From Cellvibrio sp. PSBB023 (GTDB taxonomy: Bacteria; Pseudomonadota; Gammaproteobacteria; Pseudomonadales; Cellvibrionaceae), in the NCBI RefSeq assembly GCF_002007605.1, contig NZ_CP019799.1, positions 186,001-250,000 on the forward strand: DNA of 64,000 nucleotides. Reading direction: 5' to 3'. Each line of letters opens with the position of its first letter. Within the stretch, counting starts at the first letter, position 1. Of this stretch, positions 51,778 to 59,815 are shown piece by piece. The position numbers were made by a program, and so were the translations under genes. The notes below the pieces were generated by a model. It searched no databases. It saw only the letters and a program-made list of their open reading frames with translations, and was not told where the DNA came from.

Positions 51778-54700
51778 TTACTTGCGCAAATCCAGTGTGT
51801 GTGGATATTCATCCGCCGGTTCCGCTGGCGGTGGTGCCATAGGTCTGGGTGGATGTTTGTGTTCAAAAAATTCACGCAGGATTTTCCCCGCCGGTGTGAT
51901 AGGTAATGCACCGGGTGTGTAGTTGATATCAAAAAAGCGATTGCCCCGACGGGATTCGGCTTCGTTGGCATTGACCGGAAAACGCTCATAACTGCGACCA
52001 CCGGGGTGACTGACGTGATAGGTGCAGCCGCCAATGCTTTTACCGTTCCAGGTGTCGATCAAGTCGAACACCAGTGGGGCATGAATACCAATGGTGGGGT
52101 GCAGCGCCGATGGTGGCTGCCAGGCGCGATAGCGCACACCGCCGACAAATTCACCATGTTTACCGGTGGGGTTCAAACATACGCGACGACCATTACAGGC
52201 GAGCACGTAGCGGCCCGGTGTCAGGCCATTCACTTTTACTTGCAGGCGCTCCAGTGATGAATCCACATAGCGCGAGGTACCAAAGCTGCTCACTTCTTCA
52301 CCCAGCACATGCCAGGGTTCAATCGCCCAGCGCAATTCAATTTGAATATCATCCAACTGCACGCGGCCATAGTGCGGGAAGCGGAATTCTTCAAAAGGCG
52401 CGAGCCATTCCAGTTGGAAGGGATATCCGTGTTCATTCAAATCGTTCACTACATCACGCAGGTCTTCCCACACATAATGCGGCAACATAAATTTATCGTG
52501 CAGCGCCGTGCCCCAGCGCACCAGCGGTTTTTTGTAGGGCTCTTTCCAGAAACGGCTGATCAGGCAGCGCAGTAGCAATACTTGTACTAGCGACATTCGT
52601 GCATGGGGCGGCATTTCAAAACCGCGAAATTCCAAAATGCCTTGGCGACCGCTGGCAGAACCCGGTGAATAAAGTTTGTCGATACAAAATTCGGCGCGAT
52701 GGGTATTGCCGGTAATGTCAATTAATAAATTGCGCATCAGGCGATCCACTAACCAGGGTTGCTCTACAATGCCATCAGGCATTTGTTGGAAGGCGATTTC
52801 CAATTCGTAGAGCATTTCCGCTCGGCCTTCATCTACCCGCGGCGATTGACTGGTCGGCCCGATAAATAAACCGGAAAATAAATAGGAAAGCCCTGGGTGA
52901 TGTTGCCAAAAAGTTACCAGGCTGCGCAGCAAATCCGGGCGGCGCAAAAAGGGGCTATTAGCCGGTGTTGATCCACCGAAGGTGACGTGGTTGCCGCCGC
53001 CGGTGCCGGAGTGGCGGCCATCGAGCATAAATTTCTCGGTGCCCAAACGGCATTGCCGTGCATCTTCATAGAGCGCTTCGGTGTTGTTGACTAAATCGGC
53101 CCAGGTTTCTACCGGGTGAATATTCACTTCAATCACACCTGGGTCCGGCGTAATTAAAAATTTCTTCAAGCGATAATCTTTGGGCGGCTCATAACCTTCC
53201 AGTACCACCGGCATATTGAGTGTTGCAGCGGTATCTTCAATTGCTTCTATCAACGCCACATAGTGTTCGAGGTAGGTGAGCGGCGGCAAAAATAAATGCA
53301 AACGGCCATCGCGCGCTTCAAAACACATAGCGGTGCGAATGACATAACCTGCTTCTATGTAGTTAGGTTTGGTTTTGTGCGTTGGATTTTTTTCACTGTG
53401 CTTTTCAATATTGTTGTTGCTGCCAATAGGTTGCGCGGTAATTTTTTGCGCAGCCAAATTGGCAAATTGTTGTCCGCTGGGTGCCAAAGGTGCACGCGAG
53501 CGCAAGGGGTCGCTTTCCGGTTGGTAGCGCTCGTAATCGTGTTGCGGAAATTCCAGTGAATTTAATGGCAGGCGCAGTCCAAGTGGCGAATCGCCGGGAA
53601 TTAAAAACAAATTGTCATTGCGTAATTTCCAGCGGCCGGTTAACCAGCGTTGATTGACATAATTCCATTCAATGGGCAGCACATAGCCACTTTCAGTATT
53701 TAACCCGCGCGTTAATAATTTGGCGATGCGCCGACGTTCCAGGTCATCTTTTAAATCGGCTTTTAAGGGATCTATATTGGCGGGCAATTGTTGCTCTGCC
53801 CAGAGGTAATAGAGCACATCTTCATAGGCGGGAATTAAATGCTCGCTATTCACTCGAATTTTTTCACAGAGTGTCTGCGCGAATTTTTTTGCATCCAAGT
53901 GCGTGAGGCCGTAACTTTTATCGGCGCGTGCGAGTAAATCCGGGTTACTCCACAAGGCTTCACCATCGGTGCGCCAAAAACAACCTAGCGCCCAGCGCGG
54001 TACTTCCTCACCCGGATACCATTTGCCTTGCCCGTAGTGCAGCAGGCCATTAGGCGCAAAGGTGTTGCGCATGCGCAATAGTAAATCTTTGGCGAGGCGC
54101 AATTTATCCGCACCCAGCGCGCCGGTATTCCACTGCTCGGATTCCATATCGTCGATGGACACAAATGTAGGCTCACCGCCGGTGGTTAAACGTACATCCT
54201 GCTCAAGCAGTTCTTTATCAACGGAGGCACCAAGCGCATTAATGGTTTGCCATTGCTCTTCGGTATAGGGTTTGGTGACTCGCGGGTCTTCAAGGATGCG
54301 GAAGACTTCATTGCTGTAGGCAAATTCCACTTCGCATTTGCTGGTCGCGCCAGTGATGGGCGCTGCGGAAATCGGGTCGGGTGTACAGGCCAGTGGGATA
54401 TGGCCTTCCGTTGCCAGCAAGCCGGAGGTGGGGTCAAGCCCAATCCAACCGGCGCCCGGAATAAATACTTCGGTCCAGGCGTGTAAATCGGTGAAGTCAT
54501 TTTCCGGGCCGCTGGGGCCATCCAGCGCTTTCACGTCTGCTGTCAGTTGCACTAAATAACCCGAGGCAAAACGCGCGGCATAACCCAGGTGACGAAAAAT
54601 TTGTACCAGTAACCAGGCACTGTCGCGGCAGGAGCCTTTGGCCAGTGTCAGGGTTTCCTCACAGCTTTGGATGCCTGGCTCCAAGCGCACACCGTAGCCA

Positions 54701-55194
54701 ATATCCTGTTGCAGTTGTTGGTTTATCTGCACCAGAAAATCGTTCACATGCCAGGGTTTATCTTGTTTTTCGCGCTGCGCTATTTCCGTTTTAATCGCCG
54801 CGACGCGCGCGCTCAGCAATGGCCCTGTTTCTGTTACTTCCAAATAGGGAATTAACTCGCGCTTGAGTTGTTCGTCGTAGTCGAATGGAATTTCTTGTGC
54901 GTAGTCTTCGACAAAAAAATCAAAAGGGTTGATGGAGGTCATATCGGCAATGACCTCGACTTCAATGGTTAATTTTTTGGTTTGTTCGGGGAACACCAAC
55001 CGCGCTTGAAAGTTACCAAAGGGATCTTGCTGCCAATTGAGGAAATGGTCTTCTGGCGTCACCTTGAGCGAATAACTGTGGATTTTGGTGCGGCTGTGCG
55101 GTGCCGGGCGTAAACGCAGGACGTGGGGGAACAATGTGGTCAAGCGGTCAAACTGGTATTCAGTTTTGTGGTGGATGGCAACGCGAATAGCCAT
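51778..55194 (-). CDS. Transglutaminase-DUF2126 protein
   Basis: This 1138-aa cytoplasmic protein has an N-terminal transglutaminase-like region (about 1-300: MAIRVAIHHKTEYQFDRLTTLFPHVLRLRPAPHSRT, catalytic Cys in LAKGSCRDSAWLLVQIFRHLG, His in TDLHAWTEVFIPGAGW, Asp in GLDPTSG) followed by DUF2126 (about 310-1130), which has a GS/ATP-grasp-like flavour (TTGGEPTFVSIDD, DGRHSGTGGGNHVTFGG, EFRGFEMPPHARMS). This fusion is characteristic of the alpha-E/ATP-grasp gene clusters. It is first in the minus-strand operon, separated from Anbu by a terminator. Confidence 0.92.
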   Translation of the reverse strand: MAIRVAIHHKTEYQFDRLTTLFPHVLRLRPAPHSRTKIHSYSLKVTPEDHFLNWQQDPFGNFQARLVFPEQTKKLTIEVEVIADMTSINPFDFFVEDYAQEIPFDYDEQLKRELIPYLEVTETGPLLSARVAAIKTEIAQREKQDKPWHVNDFLVQINQQLQQDIGYGVRLEPGIQSCEETLTLAKGSCRDSAWLLVQIFRHLGYAARFASGYLVQLTADVKALDGPSGPENDFTDLHAWTEVFIPGAGWIGLDPTSGLLATEGHIPLACTPDPISAAPITGATSKCEVEFAYSNEVFRILEDPRVTKPYTEEQWQTINALGASVDKELLEQDVRLTTGGEPTFVSIDDMESEQWNTGALGADKLRLAKDLLLRMRNTFAPNGLLHYGQGKWYPGEEVPRWALGCFWRTDGEALWSNPDLLARADKSYGLTHLDAKKFAQTLCEKIRVNSEHLIPAYEDVLYYLWAEQQLPANIDPLKADLKDDLERRRIAKLLTRGLNTESGYVLPIEWNYVNQRWLTGRWKLRNDNLFLIPGDSPLGLRLPLNSLEFPQHDYERYQPESDPLRSRAPLAPSGQQFANLAAQKITAQPIGSNNNIEKHSEKNPTHKTKPNYIEAGYVIRTAMCFEARDGRLHLFLPPLTYLEHYVALIEAIEDTAATLNMPVVLEGYEPPKDYRLKKFLITPDPGVIEVNIHPVETWADLVNNTEALYEDARQCRLGTEKFMLDGRHSGTGGGNHVTFGGSTPANSPFLRRPDLLRSLVTFWQHHPGLSYLFSGLFIGPTSQSPRVDEGRAEMLYELEIAFQQMPDGIVEQPWLVDRLMRNLLIDITGNTHRAEFCIDKLYSPGSASGRQGILEFRGFEMPPHARMSLVQVLLLRCLISRFWKEPYKKPLVRWGTALHDKFMLPHYVWEDLRDVVNDLNEHGYPFQLEWLAPFEEFRFPHYGRVQLDDIQIELRWAIEPWHVLGEEVSSFGTSRYVDSSLERLQVKVNGLTPGRYVLACNGRRVCLNPTGKHGEFVGGVRYRAWQPPSALHPTIGIHAPLVFDLIDTWNGKSIGGCTYHVSHPGGRSYERFPVNANEAESRRGNRFFDINYTPGALPITPAGKILREFFEHKHPPRPMAPPPAEPADEYPHTLDLRK

Positions 55195-55508
55195 AGAGTC
55201 TTCCTTCCTGCATACAAATCTTATGAGTCATGATGGTGCACGCGAGCGTGCATCAGCCATGGAAATGGGCAACCAGAGATCATGCCCGCTAACGATTACC
55301 CTTGTACTACCAGCTTTTATCTACCGCTGTTTAGCCTTTGTGCCACTTAATGGCATCTCTGTGGAGCTGTGCGGTGATAGGCGCTAGATAGAACTATAGC
55401 GCCTGCTAGAACACATTAGGCAATATCCGCACCATAAGCGCGGCATAAAAAAAGACCGGCAGTGTGATCACTGGCCGGTCTTTTGTTGTCAGGGGATGGC
55501 GGTGCGGT
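55195..55508. other. Intergenic region between Anbu and the transglutaminase operon
   Basis: This 314-bp gap holds the Anbu terminator (55450-55484) and, at 55379-55404, an 8-bp inverted repeat (AGGCGCTA/TAGCGCCT). The remainder is presumably the leader and promoter of the transglutaminase-DUF2126 operon, though no convincing -35/-10 pair is seen. There is no ORF of note. Confidence 0.5.
55450..55484 (-). terminator. Bidirectional-type terminator after Anbu
   Basis: Stem GACCGGCAGTG pairs with CACTGGCCGGTC (one bulged G) around TGAT, with A runs on the left and TTTT on the right. It lies 24 bp past the Anbu stop. Confidence 0.9.
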
Positions 55509-56252
55509 TTACTGGCCGACTGGCTCCGGTGTGGGGATATAGCCTACCGGTGGCAACTGCAAAAAGGCCTCCACAATCAGTCGGTCCCAGGAGCGGGTCA
55601 GTTCGCGCAGGTATTGGTTGTCTGCCTCAAATACGCTGTGTTGCATCAAGCCGCTATTGGTGGCGTAGGTCATCAACTCAATGGGTGGGCCAACGGTGAG
55701 GTTGGAGCGCATGGTTGAATCCATGGAGACCAGCGCGCAGAGTGCGGCGGTATCCAGACCGGTTTCCGGTTTGAGTATGCGATCCAGAATCGGTTTGCCG
55801 TATTTGCTCTCGCCAATCTGTAAATAAGGGGTTTGATCCGAGGTGGTGATATGGTTGCCTTGGGGGTAAATCAACATAACGGCAGGTGTTTCTGTGCCGA
55901 TTTGGCCACCCAGCAAAAAGCTTGCTTCAAAGCTGACATTGCTGTTGTTGTGGGCATGTTTTTCCTGGATTGCCACACTGATTTCGCCTACATAGTCGGC
56001 GGCGTCGTGGATGTTTTCCACTGTGGCGAGGCTTACATCGGCACCGTCTTTGATGTCCTTGCGGATTTTCGCGATCACAGATTGGGTCGTAGCGAGGTTG
56101 CCGGCGGAGTTAATCACCAACTGGCGGTCGCCTTCGATACCAAAATGGTACATTTTGCTGTAGGTGCTGACCTGATCAACACCCGCATTGGTACGTGAAT
56201 CTGAACAAAAAATCAGACCCGCATCGACTTTGATCGCAACGCAGTAGGTCAT
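55509..56252 (-). CDS. Anbu-type proteasome-related peptidase
   Basis: This 247-aa Ntn-hydrolase belongs to the Anbu family (ancestral beta subunit, proteasome/HslV-related). ATG 56252 gives Met-Thr at the N-terminus; counting from this Thr as residue 1, Asp17 (CSDSRTNAG) and Lys32 (YSKMYHF) complete the usual catalytic set. Further family segments are VINSAGNLATTQSV, FLLGGQIG, LIYPQGNHI, QIGESKYGKPILDR and VSMDSTMRSNLTVGPPIE. An upstream in-frame TTG (56315) is unlikely. Anbu genes are known to cluster with ATP-grasp, alpha-E and transglutaminase genes as here; the natural substrate is unknown. Confidence 0.93.
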   Translation of the reverse strand: MTYCVAIKVDAGLIFCSDSRTNAGVDQVSTYSKMYHFGIEGDRQLVINSAGNLATTQSVIAKIRKDIKDGADVSLATVENIHDAADYVGEISVAIQEKHAHNNSNVSFEASFLLGGQIGTETPAVMLIYPQGNHITTSDQTPYLQIGESKYGKPILDRILKPETGLDTAALCALVSMDSTMRSNLTVGPPIELMTYATNSGLMQHSVFEADNQYLRELTRSWDRLIVEAFLQLPPVGYIPTPEPVGQ

Positions 56253-56439
56253 AACAGCAACCGGGCTCAAGAAAAAAAGGGCGCTTAGGTTAAGAGCAGG
56301 GGCGATGAGCGTCAAGGCTAATTTGGCGCATTAAATTGAACAGTGGTCTGTGCACCAAAGGCGGGCGTTAAGCGTGGGGCTTGTGTGGAGTTTTGGCGAT
56401 AAAACCAGAGGGTTTTACCGCCAAATTAAGGCGTTTGGG

Positions 56440-57273
56440 TTATTCGCCGGGTTTGTTCCAGTGAATATCCATTTGCGGGAAGGGGATGCTGATGCCGTTT
56501 TCATCAAAGGCCAGCTTGATTTTTTCGGTCAGGTCGAATCGCACGGGCCAAAAATCATCGCTTTTTACCCAAGGGCGTACATAGAAGTTCACGCTGCTGG
56601 CGCCCAGTTCGCCCACAGCAATGAGGGGCTCCGGCTCGGGCAGGACGCGCGCGTCGGCGCTTATCACCTTGGCAATCACATCGCGCGCCAAGCGAATGTC
56701 ATCGCTGTAGCCGATGCTGAAAACCATGTCGATACGGCGTGTACCGCGCGCGGAGTAGTTGATGATATTGCTGCTGTAAATAGTGCCGTTGGGGATGATG
56801 ACTTGCTTGTTGTCGCCGGTGTGCATGGTGGTGGAGAAGATACCAATTTTATCAATCACCCCAGCTGTGCCCGCGGCCTCCACAAAGTCACCGCCTTTGA
56901 AGGGACGGAAAATCAGCAACATAAAACCGGCAGCAAAGTTTTGTAGTGATCCCTGCAAGGCGAGGCCAATGGCTAAACCGGCTGCACCCAATACCGCAAT
57001 GACCGAGTTGGTGTTTACCCCCAATTGATCCAGCGCCGCAACCACTACAAATACCAGCAGCAGGGCATTGACCAGCGACTGGATAAACTCAACCAGAATG
57101 ACATCCAGCTTGGTGCGACCCAGCACTTTCCCGATTAGCCGCGCGATCATTTTGGCGACCAGATGGCCGATGAAAAAAATCAGCAAGGCCGCGATAATTT
57201 TGATGCTCCAGGGAGCGACAAATTTATCGTAAAACGTAATCAGTTGAGCTTCATCAATATTTTTTAACATCAA
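56440..57273 (-). CDS. mscS: Small-conductance mechanosensitive channel MscS
   Basis: This 277-aa inner-membrane channel protein has three N-terminal helices (about 20-130) with the Gly/Ala-rich pore helix VLGAAGLAIGLALQGSLQNFAAGFMLL, then a beta domain (FKGGDFVEAAGTAGVIDKIGIFSTTMHTGDNKQVIIPNGTIYSSNIINYS) and an alpha/beta vestibule. MscS homologues release solutes on hypo-osmotic shock. It lies after rnfE, where Pseudomonas relatives usually have nth; no nth is present here. Confidence 0.93.
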   Translation of the reverse strand: MMLKNIDEAQLITFYDKFVAPWSIKIIAALLIFFIGHLVAKMIARLIGKVLGRTKLDVILVEFIQSLVNALLLVFVVVAALDQLGVNTNSVIAVLGAAGLAIGLALQGSLQNFAAGFMLLIFRPFKGGDFVEAAGTAGVIDKIGIFSTTMHTGDNKQVIIPNGTIYSSNIINYSARGTRRIDMVFSIGYSDDIRLARDVIAKVISADARVLPEPEPLIAVGELGASSVNFYVRPWVKSDDFWPVRFDLTEKIKLAFDENGISIPFPQMDIHWNKPGE

Positions 57274-57324
57274 ACATCTCCTTGCAGGAAACTCTATTCG
57301 GGATAAATAACCAAGGTAATTAAA

Positions 57325-58044
57325 TCAGGCGACACTGCCGGTGGTGCGCACGCGTTTGCTGCCCTTGGTGACCTGGGCTTTGCGCGCATCGGCACGTTTT
57401 TTCAATTGGGCATCTATGGTGTTTTTGGCAGCGATCAAAAAGCCCACCACGATAAATGCACCCGGTGGCAGTAATGCAAAAATCACATTGGGAAAGTTAC
57501 TGCCAAAAACATTGAGTTGCCAGTTGCGTGCCGATTCACCAAACAGTAATTGCATATCGGCAAATAAATGACCGGTGCCGAGCAATTCACGCACCCCCCC
57601 GACACATACAAGTACCAGCATAAAGCCCATGCCCATCATAAAGCCGTCAACGGCGGAGGGCAGGAGTTTATTCTTGCTGGCAAAGGCATCGGCGCGGCCC
57701 AGTACAGCGCAGTTGGTGACTATGAGCGGAATAAAAATACCGAGAATTAAATAGAGTTCGTAAGTGAAGGCTTTCATCAATAATTCGGTACAGGTCACTG
57801 CCGAGGCAATAATCATCACAAAGGCGGGCAGTCGCACAGCATCGCTGACTTGATGGCGAATGAGTGACACCACCACGTTGGAAATAATAAGAACAATCAG
57901 TGTTGCCAGCCCTAATCCCAAGGCATTGACCACGGTGGAACTGACTGCCAGCAAGGGACACAGCCCGAGTAATTGCACCAGTGCTGCGTTGTTGCTCCAC
58001 AGGCCTTTTTGGGTAATTTCTTTGTAGTTCACCGCATTACTCAT
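57325..58044 (-). CDS. rnfE: Electron transport complex subunit RnfE
   Basis: This 239-aa membrane subunit has six predicted helices and the conserved [19 protein letters not shown] and [17 protein letters not shown] segments shared with RnfA. ATG 58044 ([16 protein letters not shown]) is the family start and overlaps the rnfG end by 8 bp; the frame is open to 58098. It ends the rnfABCDGE operon. Rnf couples ferredoxin and NAD+ electron transfer to ion movement; RnfA and RnfE bind a shared iron-sulphur site in the membrane. Confidence 0.94.
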   Translation of the reverse strand: MSNAVNYKEITQKGLWSNNAALVQLLGLCPLLAVSSTVVNALGLGLATLIVLIISNVVVSLIRHQVSDAVRLPAFVMIIASAVTCTELLMKAFTYELYLILGIFIPLIVTNCAVLGRADAFASKNKLLPSAVDGFMMGMGFMLVLVCVGGVRELLGTGHLFADMQLLFGESARNWQLNVFGSNFPNVIFALLPPGAFIVVGFLIAAKNTIDAQLKKRADARKAQVTKGSKRVRTTGSVA

Positions 58045-58708
58045 GGTGTGCACCTGCGTCTGACGGTTGTTCGGTAAGAGTGGCGTGCTGGTCATCAAAC
58101 AGCGTCTGCTGGTTAGCTGCTACAAATTCGAGTACGCGTTTGACTTGGCCGACCACGGCGCGAGGGGTAATAGTGGCGCCAGCAAATTGATCGAAAGTGC
58201 CGCCGTCTTTTTGCACTTTCCAGTCTTCAATCACGGGCACCTGCAAACTTTTGCCATTGAAGCTGAGAATCCACTGGTGTTTTTTCAGGTCGATTTTATC
58301 GCCTAAACCGGGAGTTTCTTTGTGTCTGATGATGCGCACACCGGCGACACTGCCATCGCGATTGACACCGACGATCATATCGATATCGCCTGAGTAACCA
58401 TCTGGTGCCCTGGCGGGAATAATCAGCGCGGTAATTTCCCCGTTGCGACGTGCGCGATAAATATTGGCTTCGCTACCCAGGTTCAGTAATGCCTGCGCGC
58501 TCTGCGGAACGGGAGTGACATCGTTGAGCAAATCGTTGTCGTGGCTTGGCAGCGGGATAATTTCAAACAGTGCACGCTGTTGCGCCGCGCGCTCAGCGGC
58601 GGCGATACGGTCTTTGGTACCGAGATTGGTGAGCGCCAATGTACCGGCTGTCGCCAGTGCAAAGGCGGCGAGTAACAGGCTGTTTTTGCTTATGGATTGG
58701 CCGAGCAT
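58037..58708 (-). CDS. rnfG: Electron transport complex subunit RnfG
   Basis: This 223-aa subunit has one N-terminal membrane helix and a periplasmic FMN-binding domain. The covalent flavin site is in [11 protein letters not shown] (Thr, about 175-185). [12 protein letters not shown] is also typical. The start shares one base with the rnfD stop, and the 3' end overlaps rnfE by 8 bp. Confidence 0.94.
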   Translation of the reverse strand: MLGQSISKNSLLLAAFALATAGTLALTNLGTKDRIAAAERAAQQRALFEIIPLPSHDNDLLNDVTPVPQSAQALLNLGSEANIYRARRNGEITALIIPARAPDGYSGDIDMIVGVNRDGSVAGVRIIRHKETPGLGDKIDLKKHQWILSFNGKSLQVPVIEDWKVQKDGGTFDQFAGATITPRAVVGQVKRVLEFVAANQQTLFDDQHATLTEQPSDAGAHHE

Positions 58709-59784
58709 TAGTGACCTCCATCCTGTTTGCTGGCGTCGGTCGCACGGCGTGGTTTTTTGTGGCCGTAGGTGCGCGGCGTGGTGTAGTAATCAATAAACGG
58801 GGCGGCGAAATTCAGCAGTAACACGGCAAAGCCGACACCGTCCGGATAGCTGGTGCCCCAGGTGCGAATAACGTAAATCACTACCCCGATCAGCGCGCCG
58901 TACACCAGGCGACCACGGGTGCTCACCGCGGAGCTGACGGGATCAGTCACAATAAAAAATGCGCCCAGCATGGTGGCGCCAGACAGCAGGTGAAAAATCG
59001 GCGAGCCGCCGGAATTGGAGCTGCCTGAGTCGTAAAACAAGGCGGCCATCAGCGCTAGCGCCAGCAGCATGGCAACCGGTGCATGCCAGGTAAAAACCTT
59101 TTTGTAGAGCAGATACAAGCCGCCGATCAAAAAGGCGATATTCACCCACTCCCAGCCCGCACCCGCCCAGCGGCCTTCGGTAAACACCGGCTGTTGTTGG
59201 TAAAGGTCATCCAGCGTCAGGCCTGAATTTTGTTTCATGATGTCGAGTACTGTAGCCGAGCTGTAGCCATCGATTGGTGTGCCAAAAAAGATCTTATCGA
59301 GCGCGGCCACCAGACTGGGCACCGTTTGGCCATCGGCCAGCATTGGCAGTGGTGTGGCCCATTGGGTCATCTGCACTGGAAAGGAAATCAGCAGCAGTAC
59401 ATAAGCCACCATCGCCGGGTTGAAGGGATTAAAACCCATGCCACCGTACAACTGTTTGGCCAACACTATGGCCACGAAACTGGCGCTGATAACCAACCAC
59501 CAGGGGCAATAGGGCGGCAGGGATACACCGATCAGCACACCCGTCACCAGTGCGCTGCAATCGCGCAGGTAAAACATGACCGGACGTTCGCGCAGTTTCA
59601 TCACCAGCGCTTCAAAGGCGATACAGCTCACACTTGCCAGCAGCACATTAATCAACACGCCTATGCCAAAAAAATGCGTGAGGGCAGCGATACCGGGAAA
59701 AGTGGCATAGACCACCAAGCGCATAACGCGCCCGGTGCGATTGGCCCCGTGGGTATGGGGGGAGGTGATATTTAATAACGCCAT
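58708..59784 (-). CDS. rnfD: Electron transport complex subunit RnfD
   Basis: This 358-aa polytopic subunit has about ten helices. The family's covalently flavinylated Thr is expected in DGYSSATVLD (about 180). Other signatures are GMGFNPFNPAMVAYVLLLISFP, HLLSGATMLGAFFIVTDPVSSAVSTRGR and YPDGVGFAVLLLN. It is placed after rnfC with a 31-bp gap. Confidence 0.94.
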   Translation of the reverse strand: MALLNITSPHTHGANRTGRVMRLVVYATFPGIAALTHFFGIGVLINVLLASVSCIAFEALVMKLRERPVMFYLRDCSALVTGVLIGVSLPPYCPWWLVISASFVAIVLAKQLYGGMGFNPFNPAMVAYVLLLISFPVQMTQWATPLPMLADGQTVPSLVAALDKIFFGTPIDGYSSATVLDIMKQNSGLTLDDLYQQQPVFTEGRWAGAGWEWVNIAFLIGGLYLLYKKVFTWHAPVAMLLALALMAALFYDSGSSNSGGSPIFHLLSGATMLGAFFIVTDPVSSAVSTRGRLVYGALIGVVIYVIRTWGTSYPDGVGFAVLLLNFAAPFIDYYTTPRTYGHKKPRRATDASKQDGGH

Positions 59785-59815
59785 TCGTTTATCTCATTAA
59801 GAATCGGTGCGGCGC

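Noticed and set aside
56316..57330. Endonuclease III gene (nth) expected after rnfE
   Set aside because: The position is occupied by mscS; no HhH-GPD or Fe-S signature is present in any frame here.
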